A stretch of 64,000 bases of DNA from contig NZ_CM001977.1 of the NCBI RefSeq assembly GCF_000406165.1, positions 1,596,809-1,660,808 of the forward strand, read 5' to 3'. This document shows, one piece after another, positions 8,554-16,481 of the stretch (the stretch's first letter is position 1; each line of letters begins with the position of its first letter). Both the position numbers and the translations under genes were made by a program. Under the pieces are notes generated by a model. That model did not search any database. It was not told the origin of the DNA and was given only the letters and a program-made list of their open reading frames with translations. Origin of the DNA: Dickeya zeae NCPPB 2538. GTDB taxonomy: Bacteria > Pseudomonadota > Gammaproteobacteria > Enterobacterales > Enterobacteriaceae.

Positions 8554-8613
8554 CTCCGCGGTCAGTAAATAACGCCCCTGAAGCAGGGGGAAATACGGCG
8601 GGGAATAAGCATA
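8554..8613 (-). promoter_or_regulatory. pyrC promoter -10 box, C-rich start region and leader hairpins
   Basis: On the minus strand a -10-like TATGCT (8613-8608) is followed by TATT and then CCCCG (8603-8599). The likely first bases of the RNA are thus a run of C followed by G. The 5' CCCCGC can pair with the ribosome site GCGGAG (8559-8554) at five of six positions. A second hairpin, CCCCTG/CAGGGG (8590-8575), lies between. In E. coli, pyrimidine levels choose between C and G starts and only the longer RNA hides the ribosome site. The same logic is inferred here. Confidence 0.45.
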
Positions 8614-8725
8614 AGCGGAAAGTGTAGTGAATGCATCCGTTCGTTGTGAAAAGGTTGAAATTAGCTTGTTATTGGCGTTTTATGGGTGAATATTCAATCT
8701 GTTGCTATATCAATGGAGTATTGTG

Positions 8726-9013
8726 ATGGAAATTCGTATCGTTGCCAGTGTTCAGGCCAAGCCGGAATTTATCAATGAGGTTGCCGCTGCGGTTCGTCAG
8801 GTGGTTGCACCGAGCCGTCAGGAAGAGGGAAATTTGCAGTATGAACTGCATGAAGAGTTGAACAAAAGCGGCTCATTCGTCTTTTTTGAGCGCTGGAAGA
8901 GTCAGCAGGCCATCAGTGAACATGAGCAGACCGCGCATTTCCGTGCGCTTGTCGCGCAGTTGGAAGGCAAAGTAGAGAGTATGGATATTAAATTATTGCA
9001 GCCAGTAGCATAA
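8726..9013 (+). CDS. Antibiotic biosynthesis monooxygenase (ABM) domain protein, putative quinol monooxygenase
   Basis: A 95-residue cytoplasmic protein that fills one ABM (dimeric ferredoxin-like) domain: MEIRIVASVQAKPE, then NLQYELHEELNKSG, FVFFERWKSQQAISEH and a C-terminal beta strand. It resembles the YgiN class of small quinol monooxygenases. The residues FERW and the histidines in EHEQTAHF are typical of the family. A TTG at 8702 would extend it by 8 residues, but the ATG at 8726 has a GGAG site 7 bases upstream. It stands alone between pyrC and rne with terminators on its far side. The physiological substrate is unknown. Confidence 0.82.
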   Translation: MEIRIVASVQAKPEFINEVAAAVRQVVAPSRQEEGNLQYELHEELNKSGSFVFFERWKSQQAISEHEQTAHFRALVAQLEGKVESMDIKLLQPVA

Positions 9014-9040
9014 AAAAATGCCCGTCATACAGACGGGCAT
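9012..9040 (-). terminator. Rho-independent terminator of rne
   Basis: A perfect 9-bp stem (ATGCCCGTC with GACGGGCAT, 5-base loop) is followed on the minus strand by a run of seven T. It starts about 40 bases past the rne stop codon and overlaps the stop codon of the monooxygenase-like gene. Confidence 0.75.
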
Positions 9041-9052
9041 CGAATCACCATC

Positions 9053-9079
9053 AGCACCTGCATTAGCAGGTGCTTTTTT
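9053..9079 (+). terminator. Rho-independent terminator of the ABM-domain gene
   Basis: A perfect 9-bp stem (AGCACCTGC with GCAGGTGCT, ATTA loop) ends in a T run on the plus strand. Together with the adjacent minus-strand terminator it insulates two convergent genes. Confidence 0.82.
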
Positions 9080-9082
9080 CTG

Positions 9083-12000
9083 TTATTCCACAGGACGCGT
9101 TGCCGGAGCACTGGCCTGATTAACGGCAGAGTGACCGCCAGCAGAGCCTTTGCCTGTGAACTCAAACGCCGGACGTTGCCAGTCGCTGACACGCGGTGCA
9201 TCCGGAATATAAGCCGGTGCTGGTGCTCGCGTCATTGGTGCCGTGGCGTGATGCTGGTAAGGTTGTACCGCCACGGTGGTATCAACGGGTGCTGGAGCAG
9301 ACACTGGTTCCTGAGCCACAGAGGCTGGTGTCACGTCCACAGGCGCATGCATCACCGGCGCTTGTTCGGTCGGTTGAGCATCAACGGATTCATCACCGCT
9401 GCTGGTTGTTGTGGCGTTATCGGCAACGACGGTAGCAGGCGCTTCTTCAGCGCGTTCTGCAACATGTGTAACCGGTTCTTCAACCTGTGGCTCCACAACC
9501 GGTGATGTCGGCTCTTGTACTTCTAAAGGCGCTGTAGCCGCCTGCTGTACAGTGCTTTCAACAGGTTGAGTGGCTTCGACTGAGGCAATATCCTGCTGCG
9601 TCGATGACAGTATCGGTGCAGCGGTCGGATTCTCCTCAACCGGGGTGCTGGCAGGCGTTGTATCCAGAGCGCTAGTGATATCAGTTGTAGTGACATCAGG
9701 TAACGCTGTCAGGGCAGTTGCCAGAACCGGTGCGGCAGACAGTTGCTCATCGGTAACCGTGTTCAGCTCTTCTACACGTTCTGGTTGCTGTGGTTGCGCA
9801 ACCGGATAGTGTACCCAGACTTTACCTGAAGCCATTTCCGGTGAAGCAGACGCTTGTGCCAACGGCATCGGCGACTGTGTAGGGTAACGCTCATCGCGGT
9901 AACGGCGACGACGCTGACCACTGACGCGCAGATGGCGAGGTGAGCGGCGAGAACGACGTGGCAGACCGTTTTCACGGTTATTCTCGGTTGTTACCTCGTT
10001 TTCCGTATCGGTCACATCAGCGGCTGAGGTCGCTGACTCCGGCGCTTTCTCTACCGGTGATTCCTGCACGTAGGATACCGCCAGAGGCAACGCGTCAACA
10101 TTCTCTACTGTGGTCTCTCCAGCAGCGCTGCCGTCTTCCACCCTCACTTTCTGGGTCAACTGACGGCGTTGACGACGCGGCATTACTTGCGCCGGTTTTT
10201 CCTGTTCGGCGGCAATAGTGTCTTCTGCTTCGACGGCGGCCGTATTCAGTTCTTTAACGTCATTCTGTGCCTGACGTTTTTCTTCCTGACGGCGACGTTG
10301 GCGTTCAGCACGTTGCTCACGACGTTGTTCGTCACGTACCGCCTTATCCTGCGCAGATGTTTCTGTTACCTCGGTGGTATCGGCGTCGGCATTTTGTTGC
10401 TGTGCACGCTTGTTACGGCGTTGCTCATCACGTTCGCCTCGTTCGCCTCGTTCGCCACGTTCACGCGGTTCGCGATTATCACGGGTACGATCACGTCGGC
10501 CAGACTGACGGCGATTGTTTCGACGATCCTGCTTCTGTTCCTGATCGTCAGACTCGGTTTTCGCTGCCTCAACCGGTTTATCTTTAGCGGTGTCATCAGA
10601 GGAAGAGAACATCCCTTTCAGCGCACCAATAAATCGGCCAAATAACCCGCGTTCGGAAGCGGCTGGTTTTTCCACGCTCGGGGCCGGGGTGACTGGAGTG
10701 GGCTGGGCTTCATCCGGTGGAATATCCGTCATGGTGAAGGAGGCCAGCGCCGGTTGCTCCGGTGCCCGACGCTCAGAAACCTGTTCTTCCGTTGCCTGCT
10801 GGGATTCTGCTTCCAGCAGTTGAGGCAACATGTAGCTCAGGGCCTGTCTTTCTTCACCTTTACGGATGCGCAGTACGGCGTAGTGCGGGGTTTCCATACC
10901 GTCGTGCGGGACGATAATGGCGCGTACGCCGCCCTGGCGTTTTTCAATCGCGTTGACGGCCTCACGTTTTTCGTTGAGCAGATAAGACGCGATAGGCACC
11001 GGTACAATCGCATGTACCTCTTTGGTGTTTTCTTTCAGTGCCTCTTCTTCAATCAATCGCAGGATAGACAGCGACAGCGATTCGTTGTCACGAATCGTAC
11101 CGGTGCCGCTACAGCGAGGGCAGACATGATGGCTGGATTCACCCAGTGAAGGGCTCAGACGCTGACGAGACATCTCCAGCAAACCAAAGCGTGAAATGCG
11201 ACCAATCTGAATACGGGCGCGGTCCTGGCGGACGGCTTCACGCAGGCGGTTTTCCACTTCGCGTTGATGGCGAACGGGCGTCATGTCGATGAAGTCGATA
11301 ACGATCAAACCACCCAGGTCGCGCAGACGTAACTGGCGGGCAATTTCATCAGCGGCTTCAAGGTTGGTGTTAAACGCGGTTTCTTCAATATCGCCGCCGC
11401 GTGTTGCCCGGGCAGAGTTGATATCGATAGCGGTCAACGCTTCGGTAGTATCGATGACGATAGAGCCGCCAGATGGCAGACGCACTTCACGCTGGAAGGC
11501 GGACTCTATCTGCGATTCAATCTGATAATGGCTGAACAGCGGAATTTCACCGGTATACAGCTTTATTTTACTGCTGAAATCCGGACGGCCCAGCGCAGCG
11601 ATATGCTCTTTGGCCAATTCCAGAATTTTGGGGTTATCGATCAGGATTTCGCCGATATCCGGGCGCAGGTAATCACGAAACGCGCGGACAATCACATTGC
11701 TTTCCTGATGAATCAGGAATGGCGCAGGGCGGCCTTCCGCTGCTTTTTTGATAGCCTCCCAGTGTTTCAGACGAAACGCCAGATCCCACTGCAATGCGTC
11801 GGCGGATTTACCCACCCCGGCAGTACGGACGATGAGCCCCATGCCGTCTGGCAATTCCAGTGAGCCAAGCGCTTCTTTCAATTCAGTACGGTCATCCCCC
11901 TCAATTCGGCGGGAAATGCCGCCAGCGCGGGGGTTATTTGGCATCAGCACCAGATAGCTGCCTGCCAGACTGATGAACGTCGTTAAGGCAGCCCCTTTGT

Positions 12001-12331
12001 TGCCGCGCTCTTCTTTGTCCACCTGAACGATAACTTCCTGGCCTTCACGGAGCACATCTTTGATATTCGGACGGCCGTGAGCGTTGTAATTGCTGGGGAA
12101 GTATTCGCGTGCGATTTCTTTGAGGGGAAGGAAGCCATGTCGCTCTGCGCCATAATCAACAAAAGCGGCTTCAAGGCTGGGTTCAATGCGGGTGATTTTG
12201 CCTTTATAAATGTTTGCCTTTTTCTGTTCGTGCCCAGGGCTTTCAATGTCCAAATCGTAGAGCCGCTGACCATCAACCAAGGCAACACGCAACTCTTCCT
12301 GCTGAGTTGCGTTAATCAACATTCTTTTCAT
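9083..12331 (-). CDS. rne: Ribonuclease E
   Basis: The essential endoribonuclease that starts most mRNA decay, matures rRNA and tRNA, and scaffolds the degradosome at the inner membrane. The protein is 1082 residues (E. coli 1061). The N-terminal catalytic half has an S1 domain (about 35-125), the aspartates equivalent to E. coli D303 and D346 (in TAIDINSA and VIDFIDM), and the zinc-link CPRCSG. A membrane-targeting helix GLFGRFIGALKGMF follows near residue 570, then an arginine-rich RNA-binding region with GER repeats, and a long Pro/Ala/Val-rich disordered tail. The start at 12331 matches E. coli (MKRMLINATQQ); an in-frame codon at 12469 would add 46 unrelated residues. The long leader suggests autoregulation. 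Confidence 0.97.
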   Translation of the reverse strand: MKRMLINATQQEELRVALVDGQRLYDLDIESPGHEQKKANIYKGKITRIEPSLEAAFVDYGAERHGFLPLKEIAREYFPSNYNAHGRPNIKDVLREGQEVIVQVDKEERGNKGAALTTFISLAGSYLVLMPNNPRAGGISRRIEGDDRTELKEALGSLELPDGMGLIVRTAGVGKSADALQWDLAFRLKHWEAIKKAAEGRPAPFLIHQESNVIVRAFRDYLRPDIGEILIDNPKILELAKEHIAALGRPDFSSKIKLYTGEIPLFSHYQIESQIESAFQREVRLPSGGSIVIDTTEALTAIDINSARATRGGDIEETAFNTNLEAADEIARQLRLRDLGGLIVIDFIDMTPVRHQREVENRLREAVRQDRARIQIGRISRFGLLEMSRQRLSPSLGESSHHVCPRCSGTGTIRDNESLSLSILRLIEEEALKENTKEVHAIVPVPIASYLLNEKREAVNAIEKRQGGVRAIIVPHDGMETPHYAVLRIRKGEERQALSYMLPQLLEAESQQATEEQVSERRAPEQPALASFTMTDIPPDEAQPTPVTPAPSVEKPAASERGLFGRFIGALKGMFSSSDDTAKDKPVEAAKTESDDQEQKQDRRNNRRQSGRRDRTRDNREPRERGERGERGERDEQRRNKRAQQQNADADTTEVTETSAQDKAVRDEQRREQRAERQRRRQEEKRQAQNDVKELNTAAVEAEDTIAAEQEKPAQVMPRRQRRQLTQKVRVEDGSAAGETTVENVDALPLAVSYVQESPVEKAPESATSAADVTDTENEVTTENNRENGLPRRSRRSPRHLRVSGQRRRRYRDERYPTQSPMPLAQASASPEMASGKVWVHYPVAQPQQPERVEELNTVTDEQLSAAPVLATALTALPDVTTTDITSALDTTPASTPVEENPTAAPILSSTQQDIASVEATQPVESTVQQAATAPLEVQEPTSPVVEPQVEEPVTHVAERAEEAPATVVADNATTTSSGDESVDAQPTEQAPVMHAPVDVTPASVAQEPVSAPAPVDTTVAVQPYQHHATAPMTRAPAPAYIPDAPRVSDWQRPAFEFTGKGSAGGHSAVNQASAPATRPVE

Positions 12332-12690
12332 CGTACTTAACTCGTTATTTTTACTTGCATTATTGATAGAGCTGCGGGTGAACGCGGTGCATGACCGGAG
12401 GGGACCGATGGCCTCGTGTCTTATCGCAGGGGCGTCAACCTCACGGTTGTCGCCTGCATAGAGGCGCATGTTTCGGTAGCCTGTATTTCCTGATGGAATA
12501 CAGCACGTTTACTGCGGGAACAGCTTCTGAAAATAGGTTGCCAGATCTGATTCCATATGCCGGCCAAGCTGCAAACCACAGCTCGCTAACTGCCTGATTA
12601 TTCAATACGTCTTACGCCATTGCTGCGTTTATGAGTAATCAGACAAATATAATAATTCCGCAATTTCCCTTGTTTCACCGGAAATCAGCA
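12332..12690 (-). promoter_or_regulatory. Probable rne 5' untranslated region with autoregulatory hairpins
   Basis: The gap between rne and divergent rluC is about 580 bases with no gene in it. Immediately upstream of rne the minus strand folds into strong hairpins: one at 12457-12426 (GCAGGCG...CGCCCCTGC outer stem, CAACC/GGTTG inner stem, GTGA loop) and one near 12507-12480 (CTGTATTCC with GGAAATACAG). E. coli rne has a leader of about 360 bases whose hairpins let RNase E cut and control its own message. The upstream boundary given here is set by that analogy, not seen. Confidence 0.5.
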
Positions 12691-12910
12691 CGGAAAGCCA
12701 AAGCATTATTCCATTGCTGACACGTCGATAGCAAGGTGACTTTGCCTGTCAATATAAAGTTTATTGTGCTGTTTTTGACCAAACTGATACCTGTTGATGC
12801 TGAAACCAGTCGGGCCATGGACAGTAACAATATCTTCATAAGCCAGACTGACAGTTAACCATAGAAAAAGATGTGGCGCTATCGGTGTGTGCTCTTTAGA
12901 ATCCGCCTCC

Positions 12911-13873
12911 ATGAAAACAGAGAATCCAACCGTACAATTTCTGACGATCTCCGCCGAAGAAGCAGGCCAGCGGATCGACAATTTTTTGCGTACGCAACTT
13001 AAAGGCGTACCGAAAAGCATGATTTATCGCATTTTGCGTAAAGGCGAAGTGCGGGTAAATAAAAAGCGCGTGAAGCCAGAATACAAATTACTGGATGGTG
13101 ATGAAATTCGCATTCCTCCGGTGCGCCAGTCAGAGCGTGAAGAAGCAGCGGTGTCCGCCAGCCTGGATAAAGTCTCCGCGTTGGCAAACTGCATCCTTTA
13201 TGAGGATGACTACCTGTTGCTGCTGAATAAACCGTCAGGGACAGCGGTGCATGGCGGTAGCGGGCTCAGCTTTGGGGTGATCGAGGGGTTGAGAGCACTG
13301 CGTCCTGAAGCCCGCTTTCTGGAACTGGTACATCGTCTGGATCGCGATACCTCCGGGGTGCTGCTGGTGGCCAAGAAGCGTTCGGCGCTGCGTTCATTGC
13401 ATGAACAACTGCGTGCTAAAGGCATGCAGAAGGACTATCTGGCACTGGTTCGTGGGCAGTGGCAGTCACATTGCAAGTCGGTGCAGGCACCGTTGCTGAA
13501 GAATGTGCTGCAAAGCGGCGAGCGTATCGTGCGGGTTAATAGTGAAGGTAAACCGTCGGAAACCTTGTTTAAGGTGGAAGAGCGATTCGATTGCGCCACA
13601 CTGGTACGTGCCAGCCCGATAACCGGCAGAACCCACCAGATTCGCGTACATACTCAGCATGCCGGTCATCCGATTGCGTTTGATGATCGCTACGGTGATC
13701 GTGATTTCGACGCACAACTGGTAGGTACCGGACTAAAACGTTTGTTTCTCCATGCCCAGGCATTGCGTTTCGAACATCCCCATACCGGTGAAACGTTACG
13801 CATTGAGGCTCCGCTTGATGCTGGCTTACGTCACTGTCTGCAAGTGTTGCGACAACGGCAAAGTCAGAAATAA
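12911..13873 (+). CDS. rluC: 23S rRNA pseudouridine(955/2504/2580) synthase RluC
   Basis: RluC converts three uridines around the peptidyl-transferase centre of 23S rRNA to pseudouridine. The protein is 320 residues. An S4 RNA-binding domain (about 20-80, QRIDNFLRTQLKGVPKSM) precedes the RluA-type catalytic domain with the HRLDRDTSG motif, catalytic Asp144. Residues 105-175 are almost identical to E. coli. The start at 12911 (MKTENPTV) matches the family; a start at 12887 would add 8 residues. Neither has a strong ribosome site. It is divergent from rne and convergent with yceF. Confidence 0.96.
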   Translation: MKTENPTVQFLTISAEEAGQRIDNFLRTQLKGVPKSMIYRILRKGEVRVNKKRVKPEYKLLDGDEIRIPPVRQSEREEAAVSASLDKVSALANCILYEDDYLLLLNKPSGTAVHGGSGLSFGVIEGLRALRPEARFLELVHRLDRDTSGVLLVAKKRSALRSLHEQLRAKGMQKDYLALVRGQWQSHCKSVQAPLLKNVLQSGERIVRVNSEGKPSETLFKVEERFDCATLVRASPITGRTHQIRVHTQHAGHPIAFDDRYGDRDFDAQLVGTGLKRLFLHAQALRFEHPHTGETLRIEAPLDAGLRHCLQVLRQRQSQK

Positions 13874-13948
13874 CACGTGCGTTACTGTGCACGTGTTGCC
13901 TGACTGGCAGAGTGCACGCACGCGCTCTGCCGCGAAATCTATCCACCA

Positions 13949-14533
13949 TCATCCCAGTAACGGATTCACGCCTTCTGCGCGTAATAACTCCAGCAGGGTA
14001 ATGAGCGGTAAGCCGACAAGGGTATTGGGGTCACGCCCTGATAGCCGGTCAAACAAGGTGATGCCAAGCCCCTCGCTTTTAAAGCTGCCTGCACAGTCAA
14101 GTGGCTGCTCAATATCAACGTAGCGTTCAATTTCCCGTGTACTGAGTGTACGAAAGTACACGTCAAACGGCTCAACGACCGATTGCAGATGCGCCGTTGC
14201 ACTGTTGAATAACGCCAGTCCGGTATAAAAGGTGATGCATTGCCCACTGGCTTGTTGTAACTGGCGTATCGCGTTTTCCGACGTGTGCGGCTTTCCGGTA
14301 ATTGAGTTGCCCATCACACACACCTGGTCGCTGCCAATGATCAGACTATTTGGATAGCGTTCTGCAAGCGATTTTGCCTTACCGATAGCCAGTCGGCGAA
14401 CCAGTTCGGTGGCGCTTTCTCCGGTATCTGGTGTTTCATCGTAATCAGGTGCGGCGCAGATAAACGTCAACCCCAGTTTTTCAAGCAGGGCCTTGCGATA
14501 AATGGATGTAGAGGCGAGTACAATCCGGGACAT
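13949..14533 (-). CDS. yceF: Maf-type nucleoside triphosphate pyrophosphatase YceF
   Basis: A 194-residue Maf/Ham1-like enzyme. E. coli YceF is a house-cleaning pyrophosphatase that prefers 7-methyl-GTP, keeping modified nucleotides out of nucleic acids. Visible Maf motifs are LASTSIYRKALLEKL at the N-terminus, the catalytic aspartate in IIGSDQV (Asp69), GKP, and the late block SFKSEGLGITLFDRLSGRDP. The start at 14533 gives the exact E. coli length; an ATG at 14551 is also in frame and neither has a clear ribosome site. It is divergent from yceD, with 160 bases between. Confidence 0.92.
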   Translation of the reverse strand: MSRIVLASTSIYRKALLEKLGLTFICAAPDYDETPDTGESATELVRRLAIGKAKSLAERYPNSLIIGSDQVCVMGNSITGKPHTSENAIRQLQQASGQCITFYTGLALFNSATAHLQSVVEPFDVYFRTLSTREIERYVDIEQPLDCAGSFKSEGLGITLFDRLSGRDPNTLVGLPLITLLELLRAEGVNPLLG

Positions 14534-14655
14534 AAATTTCAACCAGGTCATAGCGTAATCAGGGAAGGCATTTTAAACTGCTTGTCGCTCTGGAAGCGAA
14601 TTGAGGTGTGCGAAAGTAAATTTGGGTGAAAGCACTGACATCGCCACCTTTTTCT

Positions 14656-14684
14656 TTGACTCTCCGTCGTTACGACGTTAATAT
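14656..14684 (+). promoter_or_regulatory. Sigma-70 promoter of yceD-rpmF
   Basis: TTGACT (14656-14661) and TAATAT (14679-14684) are separated by exactly 17 bases. The spacer holds a perfect 13-base palindrome CGTCGT-T-ACGACG (14665-14677). The -10 box ends only 9 bases before the yceD ATG at 14694. Confidence 0.78.
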
Positions 14685-14693
14685 GCGCGCCCT

Positions 14694-15215
14694 ATGCAAA
14701 AGGTAAAATTACCCTTAACCCTTGATGCGGTTCGCACTGCTCAAAAACGTTTAGATTATGTTGGTGTCTATACGGCTGAACAGGTGATGCGTGTTGCCGA
14801 ATCAGTGGTTAGTGTGGACAGTGATGTGAATGCGACGCTGTCATTCAACATTGACAGCCAGCGGCTGGCGGTGATTGATGGACAGGCTGATGTAACGGTG
14901 ACGTTGCTGTGTCAGCGCTGCGGCAAGACGTTCGAACATCAGGTCCACACCACGTTCTGTTTTAGCCCGGTCATCAGTGATGAACAGGCCGAAGCCTTGC
15001 CGGAGGCTTATGAACCTATCGAAGTCAATGAGTTCGGTGAGGTTGATTTGCTGGCGATGGTTGAAGATGAACTTATCCTCTCTTTACCCATTGCGCCGGT
15101 GCATGATTCTGAACACTGTGAAGTGTCCGAAGCGGATATGGTGTTTGGTCAGTTGCCCGCTGAGGCGGAAAAACCGAATCCATTTGCCGTATTAGCCAGT
15201 TTAAAGCGTAAGTAA
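14694..15215 (+). CDS. yceD: DUF177 family 23S rRNA accumulation protein YceD
   Basis: A 173-residue cytoplasmic protein, the same length as in E. coli. The family is needed for normal 23S rRNA accumulation in plants and bacteria; its biochemical action is unknown. A CxxC pair sits at Cys73 and Cys76 (LLCQRCGKTF) and the domain ends with VFGQLPAEAEKPNPFAVLA. There is no ribosome site in front of the ATG, and the promoter lies so close that the message may be leaderless. It is 16 bases upstream of rpmF, the conserved pairing that opens the rpmF-plsX-fab operon. Confidence 0.94.
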   Translation: MQKVKLPLTLDAVRTAQKRLDYVGVYTAEQVMRVAESVVSVDSDVNATLSFNIDSQRLAVIDGQADVTVTLLCQRCGKTFEHQVHTTFCFSPVISDEQAEALPEAYEPIEVNEFGEVDLLAMVEDELILSLPIAPVHDSEHCEVSEADMVFGQLPAEAEKPNPFAVLASLKRK

Positions 15216-15231
15216 TTAAGGAGTAAGGTCC

Positions 15232-15402
15232 ATGGCCGTACAACAGAATAAACCTAGCCGTTCCAAACGTGGTATGCGTCGTGCTCACGATGCGCTGACC
15301 ACTTCCGCTGTATCCGTAGATAAAGTTTCCGGCGAAACTCATCTGCGTCACCACGTCACTGCGGATGGTTACTACCGCGGTCGCAAGGTTGTTGCTAAGT
15401 AA
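15232..15402 (+). CDS. rpmF: 50S ribosomal protein L32
   Basis: A 56-residue basic protein of the large ribosomal subunit. It starts MAVQQNKPSRSKRGMRRAHD, the L32 hallmark, and ends VVAK. AAGGAG lies a few bases before the ATG. It sits between yceD and plsX, the conserved order that ties ribosome production to phospholipid synthesis. The enterobacterial form, like this one, lacks the zinc cysteines found in some other L32 proteins. Confidence 0.97.
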   Translation: MAVQQNKPSRSKRGMRRAHDALTTSAVSVDKVSGETHLRHHVTADGYYRGRKVVAK

Positions 15403-15428
15403 TTCTTGCGATTTCGCAAGGAAACACT

Positions 15429-16475
15429 TTGACGCGCCTAACCTTGGCGTTAGATGCAATGGGCGGGGACTTCGGTCCCTGCGTTACAGTGCCTGCTGCA
15501 TTGCAGGCACTGGATTCTAATCCAGACCTCCATTTGCTGTTGGTCGGCGATCCTTCTGCGCTTACTCCATTACTTGCCAACGTCGATCCCCCTTTATCTT
15601 CCCGTCTGGAAATTGTGCCAGCAGAATCGGTGATCGCTGGTGATGCGCGTCCATCCCAGGCTATTCGAGCCAGTAGAGGGACTTCTATGCGTATCGCTCT
15701 GGAGTTGATCCGGGAAGGGCGGGCGCAAGCCTGCGTTAGTGCAGGCAATACTGGTGCGCTGATGGGGTTGGCGACGTTACTGATCAAACCGATTGAAGGG
15801 ATTGATCGTCCGGCATTGATGACGATGTTGCCTCATCAGCAGCACGGGAAGAGCGTCGTATTGGATTTGGGAGCGAATGTTGACTGTGACAGCACGATGC
15901 TGGTGCAGTTCGCCGTGATGGGGTCGGTCATGGCGGAAGAAGTACTCGGATTGAAGAATCCGCGTGTGGCGCTGCTGAATATCGGTGAAGAAGAGAGCAA
16001 AGGGCTTGCCAGTATCCGTGACGCCGCAGCGCAACTGAAAGCAATGCCTTCGATTAACTATATTGGTTATCTGGAAGGTAACGAATTGCTGACCGGCAAA
16101 ACGGATGTGATGGTCTGTGACGGCTTCGTAGGTAACGTCACGTTAAAAACTATGGAAGGTGTCGTGCGAATGTTTCTGTCTCTCCTGAAGGGGACGTCCG
16201 GTGAGGGAGAAGGTCGGCAAGCACAGCCGTGGTGGTTGAAATTTTTAGGGCGTTTTTTGAAAAGGCGCCTGGCCAGGCGTTTTGGACACCTGAACCCTGA
16301 CCACTATAACGGTGCATGTCTGTTAGGATTACGTGGAACTGTCATAAAGAGCCACGGCGCTGCGAATCAGAATGCGTTTGCCGTAGCGATCGAACAAGCC
16401 ATGCAGACGGTGCAGCGGCAACTCCCGGAGCGGATTGCGTCGCGACTAAAGGCTGTATTACCCAAGAGTGACTGA
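15429..16475 (+). CDS. plsX: Phosphate acyltransferase PlsX
   Basis: PlsX is a peripheral membrane enzyme that turns acyl-ACP into acyl-phosphate for phospholipid synthesis. The protein is 348 residues. The N-terminal LALDAMGGDFGP, ACVSAGNTGALMG near residue 100 and VVLDLGANVDCD are family signatures; a basic C-terminal stretch (FLKRRLARRF) resembles the membrane-contact region. It starts with TTG at 15429 after an AAGGA site, and E. coli plsX is also read from TTG, giving the same N-terminus. It is followed by fabH after 6 bases and belongs to the fab operon. Confidence 0.96.
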   Translation: MTRLTLALDAMGGDFGPCVTVPAALQALDSNPDLHLLLVGDPSALTPLLANVDPPLSSRLEIVPAESVIAGDARPSQAIRASRGTSMRIALELIREGRAQACVSAGNTGALMGLATLLIKPIEGIDRPALMTMLPHQQHGKSVVLDLGANVDCDSTMLVQFAVMGSVMAEEVLGLKNPRVALLNIGEEESKGLASIRDAAAQLKAMPSINYIGYLEGNELLTGKTDVMVCDGFVGNVTLKTMEGVVRMFLSLLKGTSGEGEGRQAQPWWLKFLGRFLKRRLARRFGHLNPDHYNGACLLGLRGTVIKSHGAANQNAFAVAIEQAMQTVQRQLPERIASRLKAVLPKSD

Positions 16476-16481
16476 GCGTAC

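Noticed and set aside
12332..12469. 46-residue N-terminal extension of RNase E
   Set aside because: It would consume the structured leader and has no counterpart in the family, whose N-terminus begins at 12331.
14534..14655. Possible homologue of the small RNA SraB between yceF and yceD
   Set aside because: E. coli has a small RNA near here, but I see no terminator or recognisable sequence to support one.
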